From: Yamagishiella unicocca
Taxonomy: Eukaryota; Chlorophyta; Chlorophyceae; Chlamydomonadales; Volvocaceae
Assembly: GCA_003116995.1 (NCBI GenBank)
Contig: BDSL01000054.1
Coordinates: 310,001 to 374,000, forward strand
Reading direction: 5' to 3'
Length of the DNA stretch: 64,000 nt
The first letter of the stretch is position 1; each line of letters opens with the position of its first letter. Position numbers and translations under genes: made by a program. Below, piece after piece: positions 47,101 to 57,783 of the stretch. Under the pieces are notes generated by a model. The model was not told the DNA's origin and did no database searches. It saw nothing but the letters and a program-made list of their open reading frames with translations.

Positions 47101-50100
47101 ACGACGCTGCTTACACGTGTATGTGTGCCTGCCCCTCCTGCCCCTCCTGCCCCCCCTGCGCCCCCCCACTCGCCCGCAGGTCCTGGGTATCGCCCTGGAC
47201 GTGGCCCGGGGGCTGGAGTACCTGCACCCCACCATCGTGCACCGGGACCTCAAGGTGAGGCCAGGGAAGCGGAGGGGGTTGGGGTGTGTGTGTATGCGGC
47301 TACAGGGAGGGAAGCCAACCGGTGCACGGCTGTTCCGACTGTAATGCCGCTCCTCTCTCCCCCTCAACCTTCACCTGCAAACCCCCCCCTGCCCGTGCTC
47401 ACACTGCCCGCTGCCTGCAGCCCGCCAACGTGCTGGTCAACGACCCGTTGGGTCCGGGCCAGGTGGCCAAGCTGTCGGTGGGTGGGGAGCTGACGAGGGG
47501 AGGACTCGATGGGCGCAGCAGGTGCCGCAGTTACGGCGGGGGACCGTAACTTTGCCCCATCCTTCGCCGGCAGCAACCAGAGAAGTAACCGTCTCTCGAG
47601 CCCAACAGGCAGCTCGTGCCTCGGCAGGCAGTGCCTCTGCACGCAGTGCCTCGGCAGGCAGTGCCTCGGCAGGCAGTGCCTCAGCAGGCAGTGCCTCGGC
47701 AGGCAGTGCCTCGGCAGGCAGTGCCTCGGCAGGCAGTGCCTCAGCAGGCAGTGCCTCGGCAGGCAGTGCCTCAGCAGGCAGTGCCTCGGCAGGCAGTGCC
47801 TCGGCAGGCAGTGCCTCGGCAGGCAGTGCCTCGGCAGGCAGTGCCTCAGCAGGCAGTGCCTCGGCAGGCAGTGCCTCAGCAGGCAGTGCCTCGGCAGGCA
47901 GTGCCTCGGCAGGCAGTGCCTCGGCAGGCAGTGCGCGATTCCGCCCCGGCCCGCCCCGCACCTCCACCCCGCGCCCTTCTCCAGCTTGTACTCGGCCGTC
48001 TCCTTTGTTGGTTCCCCGTTTACCCCCCTGCCCCGCGGGTCATCCGCTTTTCCCCCTGTCCCGCGAATTCTCCTTTACCTCCTGCCCCGCCCCCCGCCCG
48101 CTCAGGACTTCGGGCTGGCGCGACTGCGTAGCAGTGCGCTGGTGACCATGAACCCCGAGGCGGGCACGGTGGGGACTGCGGGGGTGCAGGGCAGGGGCCG
48201 GGTGGGGTTGGTTGGATCACTCCGGTCGCTGTGGCTGCTGGTGCCGCTGGTGGCTGGTGCTGCTGCGGGCGTGTACCTAAGGGATTGGCTGGCAATGGTT
48301 AATATGCCACAAGACATAGCGCTATGGCTACCAGTCGCACCTACCTTTTTACCAGCTCGCTCCGGAACCGTCCAAGAACCACATTCCGGCCTCTGGCTCC
48401 CTCGGCGTACGACCGTACGACCGTACCGCACCCCCGGCCCCCGCTGGCCGCCACCCTCCCTTGACCCTTCCCTCTCCCCCTCCGCATGCGTTCGTGGACA
48501 CCTATCTGCTGTCGCCGCGCCCCTCTCATCAGCCGCCGTACATGGCGCCAGGTGGGTGGGAGTCTGCGGTCTGACGGATGGGCACGGGAGGAAGGAGCTG
48601 TCCCGGGGCAGGGGCTGGCAGTGCGGTGTGGTCAGGAGGCACCGGAGCTTAGAGCAGGAGCTTGTATAGGGTTTAGCGGGGCACCAGGTGGCTGACGAAC
48701 GGGGTGTCCTCGAATAGGGGGGGGGCCGAATAGACCCCCCTCCTGCAGGGTCAGCAGGAGGGGGTGTCTATGGTCCCAGGACATCACCAGACCGCTCTTT
48801 ACCCTTCATCTGACCTCCCAGGACTCCTCTTCGAAGGTACATACCGGTGCACGTGGGGCCGCCCGAGCACGATCCAGCAACCTCAAGTCGGACCTCGCAC
48901 ATGTCGCACGTTACCTGACAGACCTCCGGCAATACTATGTATGTGTACTGACGACTTTGCGCGGATGGTGCGCCTCGCGTCCACCTCCCGACCCGCTCGG
49001 CGCAGAGTGCTTCGACGCGCTGGCGGGGGAGCTGTCCCACCACGTGGACATGTACTCGATGGGTAGGTGGTCCGCTAGGTGGTCCGCTAGGTGGTCCGCT
49101 AGGTGGTCCGCTAGGTGGTCCGCTAGGTGGCCCGCTACGTGGTCCGCTAGGTGGCCCGCTACGTGGTCCGCTAGGTGGCCCGCTACGTAGTAAGGGAAGG
49201 GCCTCGGGGGCAGGCCCGCAACCCTCGGCGCGTGGAAGAACAGCGCGCAGCTGCTCGCCCTCCACGACAGGCGCTCCCGCCGCCCCTTTCGGGACGGATC
49301 GTCCGGCTCCGGCTCCGTCCTTTCGGGATGAACCTGGATGCGCTGCCCCATTTCCGCTGCTAGGGGACCGACCGCTAGCAGCCGGACAGCGGGTCTGTGT
49401 CTTCATCTAAACGCATAAGGCCATAGGGCTCCGCCCTGGCCCGACGCCCACCCTGCCCTGCCCCCCACCGCCACATACCTCTGCGTCCACTCGCCCAGGC
49501 ATGTTGCTGTGGGTGATGCTCTCTGGGTCCGAGCCCTGGCGGGTACGTTCGTGGGGTGCTGGGGTACGTGTGTGGGTTGCTGGAGTCCCTCTTCTTGCGC
49601 TGATCCTCTCGTCGCCATGCCCCCTCCTCCCTCTCCTCCTCCTCCTCCTCGTCCCCCTCGTCCTCCTCCTCCTCCTGCTCCTTCTCCTCCCCCTCCTCCT
49701 CCTCGTCCTCCTCGCGCTACATCCGGCCCTTTGTTGTGACCCGTTGCACCTCCAGTGGAACTGCGCTGTTTCCTCGCCCTCTGGCCGCGTCCTGGCAACC
49801 CCCTGCCTCCCCTCTGGCTCCCCTCTTCCCCCCCCTCTGGCTCCCCTCTTGCCCCCCCTCCAGGGCCTCAACATGGTGCGCCTGGCCTACCTGGTCACCT
49901 ACAGCCAGGAGCGGCCGCCGCTCGGCGCCATACCCGCCGGCCGCCGCCACCCCAAGCTGCTCCGCCTCATCCAGTCGTGTTGGGAGGCGGACCCTAGGAG
50001 GCGGCCCGCGGCGGCGGAGGCGGCCAAGGAGCTGATGCTGGTGCGGGAGCTGGTGCGTGAAGTGCCGACCAGCTGTGTCTAGGGGTTCGTACGGGAGGGA

Positions 50101-50604
50101 TAGCATAGGGGCGCGTCCGTCCCAGCGGCGGTCAGCAGGTACCGGTGACAGACACGTGACCGGGCGATGCGGACGGGTTAAGCCGGCATACGCCCCCCCA
50201 GACGGTTGGTTTGGGTTCTTCGATCTGCGGAATCGTGGATCGCTCCACTGGTGCCCGCCGGATACGGCACCTGACACCGCCCCCTGTCTCCCCCCACGTG
50301 GCCGCCGTCACAGATGGCCCGAGGTGAGGGCGCTGACGCCGACGAGCTGGACGAGGAGCGCGTGCTGCAGCAGCTGCAGCTGCAGGAATACAAACAGCAG
50401 AAGCGTCAGCTGCGAGAAGATGAAGAGTTCGGGCCCACATCGTTTAGCCATGGGATGTTCGGGCAGGAGAGCTTTGTCTTCAGCGTGAACACCACGCTAC
50501 AGACGACAGGGCCCACAGAAGACGGCACCGGGCCGGCTGCCGCGCGCGCGGCCCTGCCCCCGGTGCCGTGCTCTGGGAAGGCGGGCAGCGAGCCGGAGGC
50601 CTAG
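41132..50604 (+). CDS. Gene 3: receptor-like transmembrane TKL-type protein kinase, complete
   Basis: Predicted 901 residues; the 17 exon lengths sum to 2706. Exons: 41132-41473, 41852-41936, 42464-42538, 43117-43148, 43734-43952, 44137-44428, 45046-45208, 45800-46011, 46266-46756, 47180-47254, 47421-47477, 48106-48168, 48533-48551, 49006-49062, 49499-49542, 49864-50052, 50314-50604. Signal sequence near residues 1-33. A beta-helix-like ectodomain (ILDFGFIS, VTLEISRLVV, MSILRISDGVVV) reaches about residue 180, then a Cys-rich module (CTNST...LEQCWAHRGLY, YLCELLMTDECIKQ). The membrane helix is at about 338-361, ending in six arginines. The kinase at about 533-805 keeps all key residues: GRGSYGKVVEG, VAVK, HRDLKPANVLV, DFGLAR, APE, DMYSMG. 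The C-tail carries a Gln/Leu coiled-coil-like stretch (EERVLQQLQLQEYKQQKRQL) and a stop at 50602. The juxtamembrane and C-tail differ most from genes 1 and 2. Confidence 0.88.
42861..42935. repeat. 34-bp duplication in gene 3 intron 3
   Basis: CACGCCCTCGCCCTCGTCCG then CCGCCACACTCGC, twice, followed by a short CA run. Confidence 0.85.
43369..43545. repeat. 76-bp tandem repeat in gene 3 intron 4
   Basis: Two full copies and a partial third of a 76-bp unit containing GAGCAGAGAGTGACACCGCT and GTCCGCAGCTGTTCGACC. Confidence 0.92.
46198..46246. repeat. (TG)n microsatellite in gene 3 intron 8
   Basis: Interrupted TG run (TGTGTGCGTGTGTGTGTATG...) ending about 20 bases before the acceptor of the kinase exon at 46266. 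Confidence 0.9.
47612..47936. repeat. 15-bp minisatellite in gene 3 intron between the PANVLV and DFG exons
   Basis: About 21 units of CGGCAGGCAGTGCCT with a single common variant (TCAGCAGG). It occupies the same intron as the 21-bp array of gene 1 but is unrelated in sequence. Multiple-of-three units give spurious (PAEAL)n and (SASAG)n ORFs. Confidence 0.95.
49063..49190 (+). repeat. 12-bp array starting at a 5' splice site of gene 3
   Basis: About ten units of GCTAGGTGGTCC-type 12-mers (variants GGCCC and TACGT). The first, GTAGGTGGTCC, is the donor itself, directly after exon 49006-49062. Confidence 0.93.
49618..49735 (+). repeat. Pyrimidine (CTC)n tract in gene 3 intron 15
   Basis: Nearly uninterrupted C/T run of TCC and CTC triplets about 130 bases upstream of the acceptor at 49863. 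Confidence 0.9.
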
Positions 50605-51058
50605 GTGACTGTCCCGGCGGCGGGAAAGAGCGGTCCACGGTTCAGACGGCTCCGAAACCGGGCAAACGCGCGTGCGGTACAGGGGCTCGGGACCAAGCAT
50701 CCGCATCTGCGGTCATGGCGCGTGGGGTGTGTAGGGTGGTGTGGTGGGTGGTGGGTGGAGAGCAAGCGAACGTCAAAGGCTTGCAACATATTGACGCTGA
50801 GGCCGTTTGGCGTATTTCTTTCCATATCCTTGATTTCTAATTTGGCGTAGAAGCTGGATGTTGCCAATCTTACTTGCCGCGCGATTAGATTGCCGCGCGA
50901 TTAGAGACTCGATGAGGTCCTAGCTCGGCGAGGTCCTTAGGGAGGTCCTTAGGGAGGTCCTCAGGGAGGGCCTAAAGGAGGGGCTAAGGGAGGGAGGCTA
51001 AGGGAAGGGCTAAGGGAGGGCCTACGCGAGGGCCTAAGTAAAGGTCGAAGCTCACACG
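50605..51058. other. Region after the gene 3 stop, probable 3' untranslated region
   Basis: No coding signal. TTGCCGCGCGATTAGA occurs twice in tandem at 50873-50906. At 50935-51050 there is a degenerate 12-15 bp repeat (AGGGAGGTCCTTAGGG, CTAAGGGAGGG). I saw no TGTAA polyadenylation motif before about 52897. Confidence 0.5.
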
Positions 51059-51190
51059 CGAATGCAATGCATGCCATTTCGGGCACATACAATGCATGCC
51101 ATTTCGGGCACATACAATGCATGCCATTTCGGGCACATACAATGCATGCCATTTCGGGCACATACAATGCATGCCATTTCGGGCACATAC
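51059..51190. repeat. 25-bp tandem array downstream of gene 3
   Basis: Five near-identical units of AATGCATGCCATTTCGGGCA plus CATAC. Frames open on both strands are artefacts of the repeat. Confidence 0.95.
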
Positions 51191-53210
51191 AAAATGTTTG
51201 GCGCCAGGCCGCTACTGCCGCTGCCGCGCACTATCACTGCGAGGTGGTTCATCGTGACTCAGTGTGAGCACAACATGCTACTGCGTGTGCTGCTGTGCTT
51301 GTGTACTTTTGTTGATGTTGTTGCCTGGTCTGGGTGTACACACGAACGGACTTTACTGTTAGCTGCATCCCAAGCTGTGCAAGGCACTTTATACCACATG
51401 GGGAAACGCTTATGCTGTATTACGTTGTTGGAACGCCAGCGATGCAGGCCTTCCTAACGAGCGTTTTAATATCCGGCTGGTGATCGAGGCCAACGGAGGA
51501 AGGGGAGCGTTGCTGGGTTTTGGGATAGGTCCCCCTGTTGGGGCGGGTCCCAACTCCCTGACACCGTGCGCGCACGTATCTGGGGCGGCATGCCAAGGCT
51601 ACTTCAATATATTACGTTAACGGATGCTGGCCGCCGGCAAGGCCTAGGCGCGACGCGATATTAGGAGCGGATAACAATACTAGGTCAGGAAGCGGCAGCT
51701 CAGCAGCGCGCGCGGTTGGCTGCCTCGCTGGAGTTATGGACAAGGGCGAAGGGCAGGGCTGCTTCATGGTAATGCATGAGCAGCACGTGGGAGTGATGTT
51801 ACGAAACTTCTCGGGAAGGCTCATGCGGGGGGATGAGGAATCCGCGGGTATCTTGGTTCAATGTTACCGACCCAAGCGCTCCTTGTGTACGTGTAGTCTA
51901 GGTGGGAGGCAGCAGGAGGCGTCCGTGTGTAGTAGCAGTAACTGTTGCAGTGGGCCACAGGCCATAAGGTGGAGTCATCATCCGTGTGTGCTGTGCATAT
52001 GTGTGTCTAACATGTGCCGTATGGTTGCTTGTTGTACAGGATGTACGTGCGGTGAGCGTGTATGCCTGAATACAAAAAATGCTGTGTATGTGATTATAGC
52101 CACGACTTGCGTAAGTGGCACGTGTCTAGTCGGCTGGCCGTGGTCAGCTGCCCTGCCTGGATGGACAGACCGCGAACGAACTCCTGGTGCGGGGATAGGC
52201 GCTTGGGGGGGCATGTCCAAGCGCGGCCTGGGGCGTGTGTGTTCAGGCTGGTTCAGGTCATAAGACCGTGTGGTCTAGGACTGTTCGATGGTAAGTCATG
52301 GGAAGGCCTGGCGGCGCTTGGTCTGTTTGGTCTGTCGCCATCGTTTGCTGTTGTGGACGATATGGGGTCTCAACAGGATGGGTGCGCATGGCGAAATGAT
52401 TTGTATGGCACGGCAGCTGTCACACAGTGACATCCGTACCGCCTTGCGGCCTTTGCTCCTGTTTGCGGTTTCCGTGCAGGCCAACATGCGCATATGGAGC
52501 GGATCTACGGATGCTCAAGTGCGCACGTGCAGTCTCAGTTTGGACCGTGATGGTGAGCGGGAGTCGAAGTACTCCCCTAGCCTTCCGGCCGATTGCTGCT
52601 TTTGGACCCTTTTGTGCAGTAGGTCTTTCATTGGTTTGCTTCAGTGTACAAGCTACGGTTCCTGTTTTAGGGTTCGCAAATCAAAGGAGAGACATAGAGC
52701 TAGAGACGTCCATATTGTCGCTTAAAATCTTGAAAACTCATATGGAGGCCCGCACCTCCCTTGTGGGTGCGGCGTGGCACTTGTTATCTCGCCATATCCT
52801 GCCATCGCGTTTGGAGCGCTGAGCCATACGTGCCTCGATACCAAAATCGTCACGGAACAATTAGGACGACATCTGACCTTCCTACCCTACCATTGATGTA
52901 ACAACAATTACATGACAGGTTTCGTGCTTAGACGGGCATTTCCGAAGAAGAAGCACTTGATCGCGCTTTTGTTGCGAAAAGTCGTACACATTCTCTTGCA
53001 TGACCATGGCAATGTGTGCCACTGATCTCTACACATTGCGTCAGATTGTCTGCTAGTAAAGGTGGCATACGAGCTGTGATCCTTTTGTTACCGTGCTGTG
53101 CTTGACCTTCACCACTGGTGTGTGAACCAGGCAGCCCCGGGTTGATCGAGGGCAGCTACAGCTACATCGGCAGTGGAAGCTTGTTCCCATAGTATATTCA
53201 GCTGGCAGCC
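51191..53210. other. Spacer between genes 3 and 4
   Basis: Two plus-strand ORFs (51736-52263 and 52427-52822) lack third-position bias and resemble no family. TGTAA near 52897 could be a late poly(A) signal. The promoter and 5' untranslated region of gene 4 should lie in the last few hundred bases; no motif was recognised. Confidence 0.4.
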
Positions 53211-55029
53211 ATGGAGGCCGCGAAACCATACCGGACGGAGCAGGATCGCATCGATACGCTCACAATGGCGATAACGGTGAGGGAACTCCCCAGCAATGCC
53301 CTGCGTAAATTTTTGAAGGAACAAAGTTCATTACAGTTCCCTATCGTCTTGTGTGCATGTCCCTGCTCAAATGCAGAACCCGAATGTGGTGGGCTCGGGC
53401 TTCATCTCCTTCCCGCCACAGCGGCCTTTCGAGAAGCCCGTTGTCTTCCAGCCGCCCACGGTTGCGGTAAGATCCTCCCTTCGTTGCCTTGGTCATTACC
53501 AGTTTCGCGGGGCGCTCGTTGAAGTCCGTTCCCTTGCGTGCAGCATCTGGAGTTTCCGACTGAGTATCAGGAGTACATCAAGGCTACAGGGCAGCAGCCT
53601 CCCAGTGGGGTAGTGCCTCCAGCGGCGGGAGCCGCACCCCGGCCACCCGCAACCACATCCGCCGCGGTGGCGCCAGGCCCTGCCGCACCGGTAAGGGGTC
53701 TGGGCAACCGACGGCCCCTTCCCCGTGCCTATCCCCCCCTGGACTTGAGAGCTCCGCCTCTCCGGTTATAGTTGTCTCTTCTCCACCCAATATTGCCCCC
53801 TGCATTGAACCTATGTCCTTGATCGACTGAGACTGTCTCCCAGTAGGGACTGGAACCGTATTCAGCGGAGCCTGTGCCTTAACCTGTCTGCAGGTGGCGC
53901 AACCGCCTGTGTACAACATGCGGCCGGCAGCTCCCCCGCAGCCGCAACAGCAGCCGCAGTACCGACCTCCTCAGGGCTACCCCGGCCAGCCACCTGCCAG
54001 GCCAGCCCAGGCACCGCAGGTTCGGACCGTGCGTATGACGCGTGCAGTGTGTGGGCCTCAGGATGTGGCCGCTGCTGCACATCGGCTGTCAAGTCTGGCG
54101 AATGGACGGCTCAAAACCCGCCTTGGGCTGTTGCTTGCTGTCACCCACGTCCCTGTCTCGTTGATAGACCCGCCTATGCGCTGACTGAGCCCACTTGGCG
54201 ATGTGAATTGCTCGATTTATTATTGCTATTTTGCCAATTAAGCAGGCAAACTGTGTCAGGTTTCCTTGGTATGTCTCCATGACGCTGGACGTAGGCCCTA
54301 CGCCTCGAACGTCGTTGATTTATCCTTTCCGAGTTCTGCTGTAGCCCCTGAGAAAGTTGTCATGCCTTGGGATCCACCTTTCTGGGGATGATGTTACCTG
54401 CCAGCTACCCACCCACTCCTCCAGCTGCCAATCCTGACCCGCCGGTTGCTGCATGCCCTCTGGTTCCGCAGACGCAGCCCCCGCAGCGGCCTCACCAGGG
54501 ACCTCCCCCCGGCCGCCCAGCCGCCCAACCCCCCCAGTACGCCCCTCAACCGGCCGCTTCGCAGCAGTACTCACATCAGGCAGGCCGCCCAGCAGCCCAG
54601 CAGCAGCAACACGCAACACAGCGCCCCGCTCCCGCAATGCAGCGCCCCGCGCCTGCCCAGCAGCGTCCCGCGCCTGCCCCGCAACGGCCCGCTCCTGCCC
54701 AGCAGCGGCCCCCTTCCGCTGCGCCGCCGCACGCGGCGCCGCGCCCGGCCAGCCAGGCGCCGCAGCACCATGCCGCGCCGCACCACCCGCCGGCCCATGC
54801 GGGCGGCGGCGCCGCCGCAGCAGCTGCCGCTGCAGCCCATGCGCACCACCAGGCGGCCGCGAAGGTGCAAGCCGCCGCGATCGCACAGGCACAGGCGCTG
54901 GCGCAGAAGGCGCAGGCCGTGCAGATCACGGAGAGCGATGACGATGACGATGAGAGCAAGAGCGGCCTCAGCAAGTCGCAGAAGAAGCGCCTGCGCAAGA
55001 AGCTTCGCGACACCACGGGCGGAAAGTGA
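53211..55029 (+). CDS. Gene 4: Gln/Pro/Ala-rich protein with acidic and basic C-terminal tail
   Basis: 328 residues from five phase-0 exons: 53211-53276, 53377-53466, 53544-53690, 53894-54019, 54472-55029. The start ATG follows CAGCC. The N-terminus (MEAAKPYRTEQDRIDTLTMA) and exon 2 (NPNVVGSGFISFPPQRPFEK) look like ordered, conservable segments. Exon 3 continues HLEFPTEYQEYIKATGQQ. The middle is low complexity, rich in Gln-Gln-Arg-Pro-Ala-Pro units and a run of alanines and histidines. The C-terminus is acidic (ESDDDDDESKSG), then basic (SKSQKKRLRKKLRD), which would suit a nuclear or nucleic-acid-associated protein. I do not recognise the family. No signal peptide or membrane segment. The exon pattern is convincing; the function is unknown. 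Confidence 0.75.
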
Positions 55030-55816
55030 GGGTCGTGGCGTGGGTGGAGTCGGGTCCTTCTTGGCGTCATACGCGCTGGGCAGGCGGAGCGCTTGCAACG
55101 TGGCGGTGCCGGGGCTGGGTCTCTCGTCCCGTTGGCGGCGGGCGGCGGGTCGGCTTTCTGGGGTGTGCGTCACTGGCGTGCTGCGTATCTACTAATCCGT
55201 CCCTGGTGGCGCGCTGGTGTCCGGCCCGCGGACAGCCCGGGGAGCTGCGGCGGCGCACCAAGGGCTTGCTGCCGGCCCCGGCAGGGCGCGAGCCGGACTG
55301 TGGGCGTCGAGCCGGGCCGCCGTGGGCCGTGGGCGTCGGCATGGGTGCTTCTTGTCGACTGCGTTTCTGGAGGGCTTAGCTGCATATTGCAATGGGGGCT
55401 GAGCTGAGCTGAGCTGCGCAGGGGGGGGGCTGAGCTGAGCTGCGCAGGGGGGGGGCTGAGCTGAGTGCGAAAGGAATGCGAGCGCTGGGGTCGGACTGGG
55501 CGCGTGCCGCTGCGGCGTGGTTGGTTGGTCTAGGAGGAGGCGGTGCGATCCCCTGGGCGGCGTCAGCAGCTACAGCGCCAGCTGCGCCTCTGCGTGTGTG
55601 TGCGGATTGCGAGCGGCGGGTGGGCGCACGTGCCTTTGCTTGGCGGCGGCAGGATGCAGTGCTTGTAGGTTGCGCTGGGTGCGGTCGCTTTCCATGGCTT
55701 CTTGCAGCGGCGATGGATTGAGTGCCCTAGCGTGCGGGAAGTGCGCGGGAGGGCACCGGGCGGAGTGTACCGTAGGATGGCTCCACTGCTTCCGGGGCAT
55801 CCGAACGGATGGCAGG

Positions 55817-55846
55817 CCACGTCCCACATATGGATGTGGGACGTGG
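55817..55846. repeat. 13-bp perfect hairpin downstream of gene 4
   Basis: Stem CCACGTCCCACAT (55817-55829), loop ATGG, complement at 55834-55846. It could form an RNA hairpin in a gene 4 3' region. Confidence 0.85.
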
Positions 55847-57418
55847 TGGCGAAGGGGCTAGGCGCGGAGGTGGGTCGAACGAATACTTTCTTTCTGAGAG
55901 GTCAGCACTGGTGCTGTAGGGCTCGCACTGCAGTGTTCCGCATTTTTGCCTTGCCGCCCGATTTACAGCGAAATGCAGGTGAATGTAACGAGACAACCCC
56001 GGCGTAGTGAGAGGACCCCATCACGGTACGGGTGCAATGTTTCGGTGTATCCGCGGGCGCGTGGTGAGCCAGTAAGTGCACACTTCGGTGCCGTTGCTGA
56101 GAATGATACATTTACACGGTAATGGATGGGTCCAAAGATGGGCCCAATCCCATTAGCATACGGCCGAGACGATTCCCAAGCCCGATTGGACCCCCTGCGG
56201 CCGACCATATGAATAGTTCGAGAGGCAAATACGGCCAGGCGCAGCAGCCGGCTGGAAACCCGGCAGCGGCACTGAGTAAAACAGGTGCTCCCGTAGATCT
56301 ACCGGTGTCAGCAGGGGAGACAATTAGTAAGTGGTGTCGAAAGCACCACAAAGCGACAAAGCGAGCCCAATGAACTGCAAAAAAATAATAAGGCGACGGT
56401 CCAGCCTTCAGCCGGCATCAGCCTTCAGCCGCCTGCGCGCGCGGGGCAGTCGGCCTTATTAAGGCACTGCACGTTGCAGGGCCCTCTTGCCCTAGACCTG
56501 CTGGCGGCTCACCAACCGACATCTCACAGCCAGGGCAACGAAGGCCCCCCCAGAGCCCACCTCAGTGAAACACAACGACGCGCACGCTAGCCATTCGGCA
56601 AAAATGGCGCATGTTAAGAATGCGCCCTCACCGCACCTCCGCTCGTCCTCAACGCCTAACACAGCACCGCCACTAGGGACTAGGGGCCAGCTGCCGAACG
56701 GAACCCATGCACAAATCCAAACACCCTCACGCCGCTCCGTTTGGCTGCCCCCCGCGAGGGGGCGGAGGTGTCGAGGAAGACCCGTGGATGCCAGAAAAAA
56801 CCGTTGGGGGGGAGGTCGGGGGAGCCCCCCTCCCGCCCCCAACCTCCCTAGCGCAGGGGTTCGTTCGCGGATGCCTCACAACACACGACGGTCACAAGCC
56901 AGCTGGTCCCAATGTGGCCCAGCCGGCCGCGCAGCCCGCCCTCGATCGCCAGTAGCGGTTCAAAGGTTATGACCATCGGTGGTTAGGCTCTCCCCCAGGG
57001 CACTCGAGCCAGTGCGTCGAGCTTTTCGGGCCTTATCTCCCCCCCCACTCGGGTTGAGCAATGTAAGTCAACGGCCCCTCTCCATCTGATCTGGGGGGTG
57101 CCAAGAGTACGAGCGAGGGTGCGGCGCCAACCTTGCTCGTCAGCCGACCCATGGGTCTGTTCATCCCCCTCACATATCCCCTCACATCCCCAGCAACCTG
57201 GCGGCTTGTGCCCACCGACGCGACGACCGATGACGCGGTCAGGAGGAACAAAACAACGAGCCCCTCTCGGAGCAGCACACCACACCACATCGCGCCCCCG
57301 CCCTCCTCACCCCCGCTCTTCTTGAATAAAGCACACGCAAAAAAGCCGAACATCGGGGCGCACAGACAATCTAACTCCTCTCCTCAACTGCGCCGCTCGC
57401 TGGCGCCTAGGACGCCAT

Positions 57419-57449
57419 TGTGGCTGCCGCGATTGTTGCGGCAGCCACA
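57419..57449. repeat. 12-bp perfect hairpin downstream of gene 5
   Basis: Stem TGTGGCTGCCGC (57419-57430), loop GATTGTT, complement 57438-57449. It lies about 340 bases past the gene 5 stop, on the 3' side. Confidence 0.85.
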
Positions 57450-57783
57450 CACGCTAGACGGCATCAACAATATCGGCACGCAATACAGCAGGCCGGAGCG
57501 CTGGGCCCCAGCCGGCCTTCCACCAATTAGGGCCTAGCCGCCCTTTAATCTCCTCCAGAGTCCAGACCTCCCTTCTCCGCTTCCTGTTACGGCGCCAATA
57601 GGGCGCAGCGAGCCACCACTCCCGCCCCCCCCCCTTTTCCCGCCTCACCCAGCCCACAACGTCCATCCTTGCCCTCTCTCACGAACACTTCAAAAATAAA
57701 GTACAGGAAGCCTCTCAACCCTTACTCTCAGCAGGCGCCAGGCGGCAGGCGGCCGGGTCCTCGGATTCCCGCCACCCCTCAAC

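Larger units (their letters stand above)
55030..57783. other. Convergent intergenic region between genes 4 and 5
   Basis: Probably holds the 3' untranslated regions of gene 4 (plus) and gene 5 (minus). GTGAATGTAACGAG near 55980 offers a TGTAA-type poly(A) motif for gene 4. A 31-bp G-rich unit (GAGCTGAGCTGCGCAGGGGG) is repeated at 55400-55465. A copy of the gene 5 intron motif GAGGAAGACCCGTGGATGCC sits at 56773-56792. No further gene is supported. Confidence 0.45.

Noticed and set aside
47437..47967. (PAEAL)n and (SASAG)n ORFs
   Set aside because: Products of an intronic 15-bp array with no codon bias outside the repeat.
51059..51190. CRISPR-like array of short repeats
   Set aside because: Units are contiguous with no unique spacers, in a spliced eukaryotic genome.
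51736..52822. Two plus-strand ORFs of 131-175 codons
   Set aside because: No third-position bias, no domain and no splice-consistent partners.
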